Shown: positions 24,831 through 36,504 of the stretch, piece after piece
Layout: every line of letters starts with the position of its first letter
How positions within the stretch are numbered: position 1 is the stretch's first letter
Source of the DNA: Ischnura elegans
Taxonomy: Eukaryota; Arthropoda; Insecta; Odonata; Coenagrionidae
DNA length: 64,000 nucleotides
Reading direction: 5' to 3'
Assembly (NCBI RefSeq): GCF_921293095.1
Contig: NC_060251.1
Span: forward strand, 91,250,566-91,314,565
The notes under the pieces: generated by a model
Seen by the model: only the letters and a program-made list of their open reading frames with translations
The model's database searches: none
Told to the model about the DNA's origin: nothing
Position numbers and translations under genes: made by a program

Positions 24831-25170
24831 CGTCCTCGAGTAGGAACAGGAGTTACAATCTTGAAAACGAATGACTCACTAATGGGTTTGGAATAAGTGA
24901 TTTCCGATGAAAAAAAACTATAAAAGCAAATTTGTTCACCTGATCATCGATTTATGATGTCCCATTGTCCTAAAAGTCGTGGCGCCACCACTAATTTTAT
25001 TGAGTGCCGATTAACTTTAAATATTTCATACGAAAAGATGGATAAGGTCAACTACATAGACATATTAATGTGCATAACTAACCGGAATCAATTTTTGAAT
25101 CCGTTATTTATAGTTCAAAGATGTGATTGAAGTAAGCAGCAATGACAAATGGTCAAAAATTTCAATAGAT
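24831..25170 (+). repeat. Dispersed repeat R3, copy 1
   Basis: Nearly colinear with 30719-31040. Landmarks shared by both copies include TAGGAACAGGAGT, CACCTGATCATCGATTTATG and TTTATAGTTCAA. No coding content is recognisable. Confidence 0.75.
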
Positions 25171-25689
25171 AAGAAGCTATGCTAGACCGAAAGCTTTCCG
25201 AAAAACGCAGATGCACACATGCAATTAGAAAAATAAAAGTAGTAACTCGATTTCGAGAGCTATAAATTGTGCCAGGAATGGGCATTTGACTAAGATTGTC
25301 CACATCAAAGACTTCCCAGAGGCGAACGTAATACCTATACTTAGGAACTGATAGACCACCTGACTTGAATTCGAGAGTACCATGTTGAAGCCCCTGCCAA
25401 GAAAAAAATGTTTTTCCCATATGGAAAGCACGAACATTTTTTTGAGAAAACATTTCGATACTTGCTGTGATAAATGAAAGTATTTCGGGTCGAAATTTGA
25501 ATTTAAAAAAGAGAGGGCAAGGGATACTGGTTGGGAAAAAGTTCATTGCCAATGGCAATCTGTTCTGAGTATACCTAGATTATGGTGAAGAATATGATTT
25601 TTCACGCTTGTCCTTGCCTCTCAAAATTAATTTCCTGCTAAGATCGAAATTAATTACCTACTAAGAAAGGAGAATCTTAAGTGAGGGTA
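25171..25689. other. Unassigned; 147-codon open frame of doubtful meaning
   Basis: An open frame of 147 codons on the minus strand (25558-25115) has no recognisable motif and overlaps repeat R3, so it is probably chance. The text near 25345-25375 (TAGACCACCTGACTTGAATTC) resembles 26190-26212 and the region before a tRNA-like box B, hinting at an eroded SINE. Confidence 0.4.
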
Positions 25690-25880
25690 GCGGAAGTAGA
25701 ATCTGAGTGGGAAAATAATGATCGAGGAAGCCAAGGAAGAAGATAGGATATTTAGATAGAATGAAAGGGAGTAGCACATATTGTGACTTTAAAAGGGAAG
25801 TGCTTGATGGAAGGGTAGGCTCCCAGAATTCTTCTAAAGTACTCCATGGAAGCCTACCTCAATCGCTGGAATACTTTCGT
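25690..25880 (+). mobile_element. LINE-A extreme 3' end
   Basis: The plus strand shows AGATAGAATGAAAGGGAGTA, a diverged middle, then GGCTCCCAGAAT and CTCCATGGAAGCCTACCTC, ending in ATCGCTGGAATACTTTCGTA. The same 3' terminus is found at 34840-34960 and, inverted, at 27750-27800 and 63025-63070. Confidence 0.75.
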
Positions 25881-26159
25881 AATGTAACGTCGTCATTTTT
25901 CCGACTACATTTTTATTTATTCATGTAAACTTTATGCATTTAATTTCTTTCGTTACTTGAGTTTTTGATGGTATTATTTTATATGTTATGGTATTTTTTG
26001 CTAGGCTGAAGTTTCAGATTGTTTTTCATTTTTTGGAACGAATGTTTCTATGTGTTGCTGATAAAAAGAAGGGGATTGTTGGAAAGAAATTTTAGAGAGA
26101 AGCCGTGTAGTAATGAGATGCCAAATTAAACTAAGACTGGCCACTCTAAGGACTATCTA
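25881..26159. other. No recognisable gene or element
   Basis: T-rich sequence without a supported feature. Confidence 0.5.
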
Positions 26160-26460
26160 GCGGAGAACATAATGCCTTTTCGTCAGCACCGGTAGACCAT
26201 TTGACGTAAATTCGAGAGAACCGGAGTCAAGTCCCGGAAGAAAAATGATATTTGCCCTGCGGAATTTCCGAACCTATTTTAAGTAAATATTTCGATTGCA
26301 AGAAGTTGGGCAAAATGGAACAGAGAGATAGCTATAAAAACACGCTGCAGCAACGGAACATGCCACGCGGATCGCTGTCGGATAAAAGGGAAAAAAACAC
26401 CCTCAGTATTCCATGTGATAGAATTTTTAACTTAAAATTTCGACCCGGAAAACTTTCATC
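26160..26460 (+). repeat. Dispersed repeat R1, copy 2, with SINE-like left part
   Basis: The right part (26305-26425) matches 24229-24410. The left part (26185-26240) has CACCGGTAGACCATTTGACG and then GGAGTCAAGTCCC, which resembles a decayed tRNA box A/box B pair. The whole may be a tRNA-derived SINE, but the box B is poor. Confidence 0.5.
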
Positions 26461-26692
26461 TAACCCATTATAACCCAATGTTGCTTCTAAGCAACATCAA
26501 AATTATATAAATTTTCAGCTCTATTAAGGAAGTATCTAAACTACGCATTATTTTGTGCTGTTAATTTTAATGACGAACTGTTTAGCTGCCAAGATAATTA
26601 TGATTGAGTGCAAAAGTTTCAAGTTTTCAAAATGAAAAATCGTGAAATTTGATTTCTTCCAGAAGTAGCTCTGGGTTAGAAAGGGTCAAATA

Positions 26693-26900
26693 TGTTGAAT
26701 TCTTAATTATTTTAAGGTTATATTACTAGAGAGAAATTAATTAACGCACCTTATTTCATTGAGTTAAACAGGACAACAATGCACCTTGTATTTTATTGAC
26801 TATAACCAAAATATATGTCTCCATGTATAACATTTTCATGCCAACCATAACAACACATGAAAACTGTTTTTTTTTTAATGTTTAATAACACCTTCCAGCA
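26693..26900 (-). repeat. Copia-type LTR (3' LTR)
   Basis: On the minus strand, a purine run ACGGGGGA immediately precedes TGCTGGAAGGTGTTATTAAA, the expected polypurine tract followed by an LTR start at TG. The other end may be GAATTCAACA (CA at 26693-26694). This gives a 208-bp LTR next to the Copia coding remnant. Only this LTR is seen, so the outer boundary is tentative. Confidence 0.55.
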
Positions 26901-26971
26901 TCCCCCGTAAACGTAGAACAGTTTTTTTTATATTTTAATTAATACAATTATATTTACATTGGTATAAAAAA

Positions 26972-27199
26972 TCAGTCATAAAATAACAATTCTCTTGCAC
27001 ATTTTTCAAAATTTGTAGAAAGCAACGGTTTGGCTAAAATATCACTGACATTATACTCAGTTGGTACATATTTGATATTAAATAAACCTTTATAAAATTC
27101 ATCTTTCACAAAAAAGTATTTTATTTCAATATGCCGGCTTGTTTTTATTCTTCCAGCTTTAATTAGTTTTATAGTACTTTGGTTATCAATGTGACCAAT
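26972..27199 (-). pseudogene. Copia polyprotein C-terminus (RNase H end)
   Basis: The minus strand from 27199 reads GHIDNQSTIKLIKAGRIKTS, then RHIEIKYFFVKDEF, then IKYVPTEYNVSDILAKPL, and reaches a stop at 26972-26974. This is the very end of Ty1/copia polyproteins: the DNQ-AI-L segment, then KHIDI-YHFIRE, then the YVPTE-VADI-TKPL box. All 75 codons are open with no frameshift. There is no methionine because everything upstream, including integrase and reverse transcriptase, is missing. It is a 5'-truncated relic followed by a polypurine tract and probable LTR. Confidence 0.88.
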
Positions 27200-27725
27200 T
27201 AATTAATTTAATACTGAATTGAGATTTCAAGTAAATTTATATTATTTGAGAGATCCCGACGTCACAGTAAATTAAATAAATAAATAAAAGGATCATCAGA
27301 GAGATAACGCATGTAGGAGGTGTCCACGCGATGGATGCATTCCGGAGCGCGGAAGCGATATTCAGAGCAGGGGCAGGCCCCATGAACCACCACTTGCACA
27401 CCCACCCGCACTGATCTTCCGGTTAATTGAGAGAAAGTGCGGACGCCCTTAGCGGGACGCCCTGTTCGAGTGGAGAGTGTATGAACCTCGCCCAAAGAGC
27501 AATAAAACACGCTACGCATGCGGCAGCTTTCCCTCTCATCCCGACCTCCCCCCCACCCCACACTGCAACAAGCACACAAAAGCACCGGCAGGTTTGGAAA
27601 CATTTCGCTCCTTGGGAAGTTCAACAAACTGTTTATGATGCTAAAGGTGACGGAACCAGATTAAGAGTTTTGGAGAGTACGATTTCAGTATGAACTTGGG
27701 TTGCCGGCGCCAGGTTGCGGAATAG
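27200..27725. other. GC-rich unassigned patch
   Basis: Between about 27295 and 27690 GC content rises sharply, and an open frame of 121 codons exists on the minus strand (27627-27262). Another of 88 codons lies on the plus strand (27427-27693). Neither has a recognisable domain. It may be an unknown repeat or a former promoter region. Confidence 0.35.
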
Positions 27726-28215
27726 TATTCATATTATTATTATTATTATAGTATTCTACCGATTGAGGTAGGTTTCAATGGAGTACTAAAGAAGTAATCT
27801 GGGAGCCTCCCTTTCCTTCCAGCACTTCTTTCTTCAATTCACTGTAAGGCCTACTCCCTTTCAAGCTATCTATAAATCCTATTCTCTTCCTTCCTCTCCC
27901 TCGTTTCCCTAACATTCTACCCTCTAATACCATTTTCCACATCCCCTCCCCGCTAAGCACTCGCTCCATCCAAACCTTCTGTCTCCTCCGTATCTCATCT
28001 AAAAGTTGCCTCTCCTCACCCACCATGTCCAGAACTTAGTCGTATCTACTCCTCTCTGCCCATTTCACCTTCTCCATTCTTCTCCACACCCACATCTCGA
28101 ATGCCTTCAATCTTCTCTCATCCTCTTTCCTTAGTGTCCGCGCTTCCGCACTGTAGAGAGCTACACTCCAGATCAAACTCTTCGGACATAAAACAATCAA
28201 GTCCATTGTTTGTAC
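27726..28215 (-). mobile_element. LINE-A 3' end, best preserved coding remnant
   Basis: The minus strand reads LIWSVALYSAEARTLRKED, then EMWVWRRMEKVKWAERS. The open stretch 28026-27775 (83 codons) follows: MVGEERQLLDEIRRRQKVWM, then the GEGMWKMVLEGRMLGKRGRG region. This is the C-terminal part of a LINE reverse transcriptase, after the catalytic palm. It ends with a 3' tail TCAATCGGTAGAATACTATA and an (ATA/ATT)n microsatellite at 27729-27748, as is common for LINE 3' ends. The 5' part is missing. Confidence 0.85.
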
Positions 28216-30470
28216 ATAAAAAAATAGTATGAACTAAACCAAGAAGCGTCTCAATTTAAAAGCATGCGAAACCTCATTGAAGGATTGTTGCTATTATTCA
28301 TAATGATGTAATTGCTTTGAGAATCAATCTGTCATCGAGCTCAAATGTATAATATGTACTTTGTTATATGTTTGTAGAGGATGAATACGTCTAAGGACAA
28401 TAAATATATATTCTATTCTATGAACTTCGGCGCTAAATGATCGCTTATAGATAATTATCCATCGCGACAACGTAAGAATTTAATAGACGACAGAGAATGG
28501 TGTTTTAGGCTTAAGCTCATTTATTTAAAAAAAACTGAAATCATCTATTTTAAGCACAGAGTTATCACAATATTTACTTATAACTAATAAATATTTTCAC
28601 TGATTAAAATACCCTTAAATTATGTAATTAAAATCCAGTTCAAAAATTATTTGTAACTCTAGTAGGTCGTATAATCTGTGACCAAGATAGCAAAGATGTA
28701 ACAGGCATGAGTTCTAACCCATGGAGTCCAGATTCAAATCCTAAGAAGATATCTAAAGTCAACATGCCAGTCGGTAATGACCTTAAAATCATATACAAAA
28801 CTAAAGCATTAAAAAATTCACCGAATGGATACAGCAAGCAGTTTACTCACTTCTTAAATGAAGCAATTTAGTGATTGATTATTCGCGTAGCAAAATTTTA
28901 AATAATTATTTAAAGTAGGATAAATAATAAAGTTGAAAATAGAAGAATTACTTAACGGAAATTTTTAATGGCGAAAAAGCATTAACCCATTATTAAAATA
29001 CATTACATTAGTTACATATAAGCCATCATATATTTATTGAGTATTAATCTTTGATTATGATTTCTTGATGAATATTAACTACGTTTTATATATTATAAGT
29101 AATATGATATCACAACTGTTCCTGTTAGCTCTTTTACCTTAGATTGAATTGAAGCAGCAAAAACCTGGTGCTACAGGTCCACATCGCTGACCAAAGTCAC
29201 ACATAATATAATAAAAGTAATGACGGAATTTGTTGAATAATATCAACAGGGGAAAAGGCAACATGAGGCATGAAAAAAATTTAGTTAGAAAGTTAGACCA
29301 AACTCAAAACATAATGATGTGAAAATCAAGGATTACTTTATGGTTATTATAAAGGTTAGCACCAAGGAAGGCAATTATGTCATTACATTTCTTATGTAAG
29401 TGGCGGTATGACGAAAAATGTCTTCAAATTAAGATTAATTGATAATGAAAAATACATAACAAAAGGCCTAAATTATGGGAAATATATGTTAGTAAAAAAC
29501 TAAAAATTAAAACTGTGGTTTTTTCTTAACTTGGAGTGGAAAATGGCCAAGAATGGCAAGATTCATTTTGTAACGTTAACCTTGTGTGCGTATGTACCGT
29601 TTTTCAAGCTTTTTAGTTTTCTCTGCTCTCAGACCCTTCATGAAGCAATGCACGCTTGAAGTGCCCATGCCTTCCACACGATGAGCATTGTTTATGTAAT
29701 GCTTTGCATAGCAATGCACAGTATGGAGACCAGCATGCTGCAGTAACCACACCCCCGGGAAAATATCCTGCGGGAAGCTTGCATAATCCCTAATAAGGTT
29801 GTCTACTACAGAGGAAGGAATCGAAGATGAAAAAGATGATCAATACCGCTCTTGAGGTTACTTCGCAGCTTGCATTTACTGTAAGCGATTCTTAAAAGTC
29901 AAGCATAGCAACTCAAGAGTAATTGTGCGGTACTAAGAAGTGAAATTTCCTCAAAATATTTAATCTGAATTTGTCCATGCATTCGAAATTCCTGATTGAT
30001 TCAATAACACTACTATTTTTATCAAAGCAATTTTAAACAAATCTTGCTGCTCGCCCCTCACGATATCGATGTGTATTAGTTAGCACGAACATAACCCGGT
30101 GTGCTTGCTAATACCGCTTACGGTCCTCCCTTTTTCCCATCGGCGGAAAGTGCCATTAACTACTTTCACGAGCAGTAAGTTCAAGGACCCATAGTATAGA
30201 CAAACATTTTATTAATTGGGCGTATCGAATGACTCCGATCTATCACAATACTTATAATTAGCGAGTATGGCGATATAAGTCAGTTTCGAATGGTTGGTTT
30301 TAATTTATTTTATATAAATAGACAGGGAAGAGGGAAGAATAGAATAAATGCAGAGGCAAGCCTATGCTGTGCAGCCGGTGATGAAGGAAGTAAATATTAT
30401 TGTAATCGCTGAAAGATTGATAGGAGAAATTAGTAGAGAGCTGCGTCAAAACCAATATTCGTATTGATGA
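28216..30470. other. No recognisable gene or element
   Basis: AT-rich DNA. Near 28395-28425 the sequence GGACAATAAATATATATTC followed by TATTCTA resembles a LINE 3' tail, but no coding part is attached. Nothing else is recognised. Confidence 0.45.
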
Positions 30471-30478
30471 CTTCTACG

Positions 30479-30718
30479 CAAGGGCGTAACCAGGATGAAA
30501 AATAGGGGGGTGGCAAGCCATGGTTGTTCAAGTTGTAGGTAAGATTTAAGAATGGAAAAGGTGGATGAAATCAAAATTTTTAGGAAATTGTAACAGCTCT
30601 TTATTAGTTTTTAAAATGATTTGCTTGAAAAAATGTTATTTTCGTTAAAGACATTTGCGATTTTTGCTTCTAGGAGTGGGCAGCTGCCCCCTCCTGCCCC
30701 TCGCCGGGTAAGCCCATG
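30479..30718. mobile_element. Non-autonomous hAT element, CAAGGGCG type
   Basis: The left end CAAGGGCGTAACC and the right end, reversed CATGGGCTTACCC, form an imperfect inverted repeat. The flanks CTTCTACG (30471-30478) and CGTCTACG (30719-30726) agree at 7 of 8 positions. The 240-bp element sits at the left edge of repeat R3 copy 2, whose sequence continues to its right. Confidence 0.7.
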
Positions 30719-31070
30719 CGTCTACGACCTCGATTAGGAACAGGAGTAACAGTATTGAAGATAAATAACTTACAAATTGTTTTGGAATGTGTGATTTCCG
30801 AAGAAAAAAAGCTTTGTTCACCTGATCATCGATTTATGATGTCCCATTGTCCTAACAATAGTGGCGCTACCACTAAATCTCATAGAGAGCCGATTTAGTT
30901 GAACTATTTCGTACGAAAAGGTGGATAAGGCCAATTATATAGACATAATAATTTTCCATAACTAACCGAAGTCAATTTTTGATCCCGTAATTTATAGTTC
31001 AAGTACTTACTGAAGTAAGCAGCAATAACAAATGGTGAAAATGGTAAACTGAAAATTATCTTCGCGGGAA
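30719..31070 (+). repeat. Dispersed repeat R3, copy 2
   Basis: Colinear with 24831-25170 through the landmarks listed there. Its first bases served as target for the hAT element at 30479-30718. A tRNA-like segment follows on the minus strand, which the other copy lacks. Confidence 0.75.
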
Positions 31071-31170
31071 AATGTCTCCGCCGGGATTTGAACACGGAAC
31101 CAATGAGTGGGAATTCGGTACTTCAAGAGCAGGCTAATATAGAAACCGAATTCCCACTTGTCCATTGACT
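31071..31170 (-). mobile_element. tRNA-like SINE segment
   Basis: The minus strand has ATTAGCCTGCTCTTGAAG (box A-like) and then GTGTTCAAATCCCGG (box B-like). In front of and between these lies an inverted repeat GTGGGAATTCGG / CCGAATTCCCAC, which makes a hairpin not found in normal tRNAs. It is most likely a tRNA-derived repeat. Confidence 0.5.
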
Positions 31171-32694
31171 TAAGGTCGCACATATTGAAATGCATTTATT
31201 ACGTAAAAAAACTTTTTGAAACGAAAAATTCGAATAATAAAAAACATAAAATTTAATTAATTCTATTTTCATTTTTACCACCTCCCAAACCGCACCATTC
31301 TTTTATGATGATTCCGTATTAGAATAACCATTCATATTGCAACAATGGACATGGTATACAACTAACGATATTTTGATAAATCGAAAGATGGTCGCGTTAA
31401 ACTATCTATACATTGGACTTTGTTGTGGAACCCTGGGGTATTTTCTTTTCCATTTTCAACCACGGAAGGGTGATGTTTTCTCAATACATATGCAAGAGAA
31501 CGTGCATCATTTGGATGTCGCGATTCGAGAGTAAATGGGAGAGAAAACAAACAAAAACTGGCGCACCCGTGGACCGGTTTCACGACGCGATTTCAGATAT
31601 GAACCGAGCGTGTATATGTGTATCAGTTTCCAAACCGTAAGAGAGCAGAAGCGAAAAGATGGTGACACGCACATGGAAATTCGATTCAGAGTTGGAAAAC
31701 GCGAGAAGAGAGGCCGACGAATCGAAAAGACTCAGGCGCATGCATCTTGGGTAGCGAGAAAATTTACCGCGCTGAACTTTCAGCTTTCACTTTCGTCCAG
31801 TTCAAGGGTGAGCAAAAAGCTACATCACTCGATTCTCTGATCCCATGAGTACTTAATTCTTTAAGCAAGGCGGTCAATGCATACCCACTCTGAACATAAA
31901 CGCTTTGGAGAGTCAATTATCTACACCTTGGGACTACATCAATAGATTATATATTTGAAACACAATCTCGTTCACTTGGACACGTTTTCTAAGGCATTAC
32001 GTAAACAAATTGGCATTCTGAAGACATTGTGATGTCACAACGAAGCCATTCACAAGTCAATGGTATTAATGATTTTCATGCGAATTATACCTTTGCTTTT
32101 TTACTAATTCAATGATTTGATCAGCTTCAATAACTAGCTAGAAACTTTTGTTTGCTTTTTTAATGATAATGCTTCTTTTTCCCGATGACTTAGAGTAAGT
32201 AGGAACGATGAATTATAATACGCTTTAGGGCTGCAAATTTTTACTTCGATGTCATAAAATAATTCGGCATCATTTCACAGCTGGTTTAAAACATCGAGAA
32301 ACTAATTTTGTAAGATACATAACTCTTAAATAAATTAATAAACCATAATTGAGAGGAAAGTAATGCGTCAAACAAATATCATATATATTTTTACTATTTT
32401 CCATCCTCCGTTTGCGGTGGAGTTTTCAACACTTTAGCAATACAGAATAATTTCAACAACAATTAATCAAAAAAAGGGTGAGATTGCGCAATCGCATTGT
32501 TGATACTCGCTCAAAGTTCTCCTTCAATTAAGCTCAAAAGTTTCAGACAATTATAATCGCACATTTTCGCCCAACTTCACTTATTTATTGTCCTTAAAAA
32601 TACAGAGCATTAAATGAAATGTAGAAAAGGCTGGCTACCCCAGAAAAACCGTTTTCACGTTGGCAACAAAGTGCGTGAAAATTCCATAGAGAAA
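31171..32694. other. Unassigned; 101-codon frame of unknown meaning
   Basis: The part 31500-31840 is less AT-rich and has a basic open frame of 101 codons (31535-31840, plus) overlapping others. No domain, signal or splice context supports a gene. The rest is AT-rich with nothing recognised. Confidence 0.4.
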
Positions 32695-32800
32695 AAATCA
32701 TTCGCCTTGACTAGATACGAACCAGGATCCCTCGTTTTCCGGTCGAGTGCTTTAGCCAATCAAGCTACCGATTTCGAGTGATAGATTCCACCTGGTAGCC
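32695..32800 (-). mobile_element. tRNA-derived SINE head
   Basis: The minus strand reads CGGTAGCTTGATTGGCTAAA (box A region). Then comes GCACTCGACCGG with a matching anticodon-like stem, and CCTGGTTCGTATC (box B with one deviation). The layout is that of a tRNA-derived SINE promoter. The stems are too imperfect for a functional tRNA. Confidence 0.6.
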
Positions 32801-34090
32801 AGTTAAGATACCGGGTGGAAATTTGAGGACTATACCGGGCAAGGTGGTATGGACTGCTGCGCATATGATGCCACGAGCAGTCCGAATCGTGCGCACAGAA
32901 CCACAGCCGGAGAGCAAAGCCCGAACTTTTAGACACAGAGGCGGACGCTCTGGATTAATTTAAGAATACCGGGACTAGCTACAGTGATATCACCGTGGCT
33001 AGCCTCGGTATTCTTAGAGCTGCAAAGCCAAAAAATTTTTGCGTTGACAGAGCTCGGTAACTATGGAGTTGAGACCCCATGTTTACGGGCAAAAAATGCT
33101 TGAAATTGTCTACCACCTCCTGAAGTAATACAGGTTTCTCCTGAAACACGCTGTTCTAAAGTCTGACGGTAAGTGCTGTTAGGAACGTTAAGAATTTACA
33201 CCATCCTGTAATTTTCTCCATGAATTAAACGATAGCCAAGATCAACGCATCCACTCTGTGGAGCGAAAGTAAACTTTCGTCGCCCTACCGGGTAAAATGC
33301 ACACTCGCGTTCAATGAGGCGGAACTATAAAAAAAACAGCCGATTTAATAAAGCAACTACTTTTTTAAACCGTAGACAAAACATTTTTTACGCTTACAAG
33401 ATACTTTCGTCGCATTTTATTCTCTCAAATCGCTCCTTACACAGAAGTTAGTAACACAGGAAGTCTCATATTCCCCATATTGTTTTGCATCGATGCCCTA
33501 ATTACTTTCGAGATGGCGAGGTAATTCAAATACATTTCATAACTGAAACGCATAAATTTACGGAGGACTACTTCATATTACTAAATTTATATTTACTAAA
33601 TAACATATTTTTTTATAAATATGATATTTTCACTCGCATTTAAGTTACCACAGGTCTTTGGATGCTCCCATTCTCTAAAAATAAGCCCTAATCAAATTTT
33701 ATTCCCATCCAAGCTTATCGAAAGCGTTCGGAAAAGAGATGGAATTATTTCTTCTAACATCCTATTTTTGGATTTTTGAATTCATTTCCGTAAACATCGA
33801 AAGCCGGAAGTGAAAAAATATCCATCGCTCCCCTTCGTCATCAAATAGGGGGAATCTCACGCCCGCTACGGCAACGGTGAGGCTTCAGTCATTTCCTTGA
33901 TCAATGTCAATCCTTTTCGAGCTTCGTGACATTCCATAGCCATGACCGCTGGTCCGAGTTAACACTTCCTGGCCACATCTCTTAGCTCTTCCTGATTCTT
34001 CTTCCAGCCATCTTGACCAAGAGAGGAAACAAACCTAAAAATACTTGTAATTAAATTTTGACCACTTACCATTACAACAACATTTGGGCA
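32801..34090. other. No recognisable gene or element
   Basis: The stretch 32940-33020 contains an imperfect inverted repeat (GAATACCGG-CTAGC / GCTAGC-CGGTATTC). Otherwise no feature is supported. Confidence 0.45.
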
Positions 34091-34965
34091 GCATATAAGA
34101 TGTAAATAGATACATTAGTAAGGAAATCAGGAAGAGAATTGCGGTAGCAAAAGAGGCGTTCGTTAACATAAAGGAGCTTTTGAGGGGATCGCTATGTAAG
34201 CGTTTAAAGAAGAGGTCAGAGAAGAGTCTGATCTGGAGTATAGCGCTTTACGGTGCGGAAACGTGGACACTTAGGAAGGAGGACAAGAAAAGGGGATCGG
34301 GTTGGTGCGGTGGCTAGAGTGTTGGCTTCCCACCCGGCGGGCTCGGGTTCAAATTTCAGAGGATTTTCAGAGACTGCCCGATCCCTGCTTGAGTGTTGTG
34401 TGGAGGACATTTCAAGCGCAACACTCAGTCCGTCGGATGGGACGTTAAGCCGTGTTCCCCTTGGCGCCTTTCGTTAAGAGCAGGTTAATGCTGACGCCGG
34501 GTTTCTCTCCACCCTTCCATACCCTTACCTCATGGCGTGAATGACCTCAGCTGTCGGTCGCCTCCTCCAAATGCCATACCGAGGACAAGAAAAGACAGGA
34601 GGCGATTGAGATCTGGGTGTGGAGAAGAATGGAGTAGGTAAAGTGGACAGAGAGGAGCGGGAACGACGAAGTGCTGGACATGGTGGGCGAGGAGAGGCAA
34701 CTTTTAGATAGGATACGAAGGAGACAGACGGTATGGATGGAGGGAGTACTTAGCGGAGAGGGGATGTTGAAAACGGTGTTAGAGGGTAGAATGTTAGGTA
34801 AACGAGGGAGGGGAAGGAAAAGATTGGATTTTTAGATAGAATGAAAGGGAGTAGGACTTATAGTAAATTATAGAAAGTAAGTGAGGCTCCCAGAATACTC
34901 CTTAAGTACTCCATGAAAACCTACCTTAATCGGTAGAATACTTTCATAAATAATAATTAATAAAT
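34091..34965 (+). mobile_element. LINE-A reverse-transcriptase 3' fragment, split by a SINE
   Basis: The plus strand reads EIRKRIAVAKEAFVNIKELL, then LIWSIALYGAETWTLRKED up to 34292. A SINE intervenes (34293-34580). The LINE then resumes with the R-RQEAIEIWVWRRM region, VGEERQLLDRIRRRQTVWM and GEGMLKTVLEGRMLGKRGRG. A frameshift lies near 34815. The 3' terminus AATCGGTAGAATACTTTCAT plus AATAATAATTAATAA matches the other LINE-A ends. The catalytic part is missing, so this is a 5'-truncated, dead copy. Confidence 0.85.
34293..34580 (+). mobile_element. tRNA-derived SINE with perfect 14-bp target duplication
   Basis: GAGGACAAGAAAAG occurs at 34279-34292 and again at 34581-34594, exactly flanking this 288-bp insert. 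The insert begins with a tRNA-like head: GGTGCGGTGGCTAGAGTG as box A region and GGGTTCAAATTTC as a near box B. The body contains GTCCGTCGGATGGGACGTTA. Long exact duplications are the mark of LINE-mediated retroposition. Removing the insert would join the interrupted LINE frame. Confidence 0.9.
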
Positions 34966-35657
34966 ACCATTACAACCAATCAATCATATGATGGTTTTCT
35001 AAAGCCTGCGTCAGTATAGATCACACAATACCGTACTTGAAATTGGCGCCGATAGTAAAAATTCGATAGCATTCTTTGCAACGCCCGGCGCGCGCCGGTG
35101 GCCTGTACAGCCCGAATAAGTCAGTAAAGAATAAATAAAATTAAAAATTGAAAACACACGTTCCAAATTAGTAAAAAATGCACTATAAATTAAACAATTA
35201 GCTTTTCGTCAATCGGACATAGGGGCTGATTAAGTTGTATTACATATGCGTGTAGAAGAGCCTGATTAATCATTGAGCATCAGTGAAGTTTCTATGATGA
35301 GATGAAGAAGGGATGAATTTCATCTATTGAAAGAGATTAAGAGGCGATCTTTGTGCAAAAGCGAACGCTTGCGCAGCGTCTGGTTGAAGCGTACTGCTTA
35401 ATGAGGAGAAAACTTGGATGCTTAGGAAAAGTTGAAATTATAGAAGTGCACGGTGAGGTTAGGAAAGTAAATATAGAAGGTGCTATCGTTTGAGAGAAAA
35501 AATAAAGAGGAAGTTCTCGTCGTGGTAGGCAATGAGAGCAAAAAGTTTTAAAACGGCTAGGAAGATGTCAGTTCAGTTGGGATAACCTAATAGTGCAGTT
35601 GAGATACTCGTGATTAAGAAATTTGTGAAGTGACCTCAGCTCGAATCTTATGATGAT
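34966..35657. other. No recognisable gene or element
   Basis: A short GC-rich palindromic patch GGCGCGCGCC-like at 35088-35100 is present. No gene, RNA or transposon can be supported. Confidence 0.45.
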
Positions 35658-35665
35658 GTATGTGC

Positions 35666-35974
35666 CAGCGGCGCAGAGAGGGCGTGGTTTTGTGGGATAA
35701 GTTCCTCCCCATAGCTCAGAGAAATTTTTAAGTTTAAGCCATTTTACTTAATTGGATTAATATTACTTAATGAATAGTGTTAATTATTATAAGTAATAAT
35801 AAAATATCGCTCAGAAAGCCGTAAACTCACCATTTTGAACCATTTATCTTAAACTTTTTCTGGGGAGGATCCTCGCACCTCCCGCTTACCCTGGCGGGTA
35901 TTCCACACCCTCAGACCCCACATTGTTAGCTGTGCCTAAACCCCCACTACCCTTAATTCCTACCTGCGCCCCTG
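35666..35974. mobile_element. Non-autonomous hAT element, CAGSGGCGCAG family, copy 1
   Basis: The left end CAGCGGCGCAGAGAGG and the right end, reversed CAGGGGCGCAGGTAGG, are inverted repeats. The flanks GTATGTGC and GAATGTAC agree at 6 of 8 positions. Its 309 bp align along the full length with the inverted copy at 53932-54234, including CTCACCATTTTGAACCATTT and the CTGGCGGGTATTCC hairpin. No coding content. Confidence 0.85.
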
Positions 35975-35982
35975 GAATGTAC

Positions 35983-36504
35983 AACCTGGGCGAGAATAAG
36001 TTGACCACAACGGATGAGGCGAATGGAAAGTAATTGTTAGAAAGGTGCCAGGAAAATTTTTGTTCAGGGAAAAATCAACACGTAGTAAAAATAATTGTAA
36101 AAATAAGGTTGTTCTCCATCTCTAAAAGCGCTTAAAAATCAAAAAATGGGAACTGAGAATTCTGCACGTTTCTTAGAATAAATAAGACATTAGTCCATTG
36201 AATGGCTTTGTGATTAAGAACAACCGTTCATTTCTAACTTAAGCAAGAATTTGGAATCAAACCATCATTTTAGGATTCGCATTAAAAACCAAAATACCAA
36301 AGCATGATATGTACTCTAAAAGCATATTTTGCTTTTATACAGCAGCTTCACTAAAGTAAAATTAAGAATGTTTGATGGGGATTAAAAAATGTATTTCCCT
36401 TTTTGAAAATCACGCAAATCAGCAGATACATTAGAAATTAACGAAACTTGGTCTATCGTGGAGCGTAAATGAAAAATGTAATACAGAATGACTCAGATTA
36501 ATTG
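35983..36504. other. No recognisable gene or element
   Basis: AT-rich DNA between two hAT-related elements. Nothing is recognised. Confidence 0.5.

Noticed and set aside
25115-25558. 147-codon minus-strand frame as a gene
   Set aside because: It overlaps the dispersed repeat R3 and has no recognisable domain, so the open frame is most likely accidental.
28395-28425. Independent LINE 3' tail with TTCTA repeats
   Set aside because: Only about 30 bases support it and no coding part is attached, so it is mentioned but not annotated as an element.
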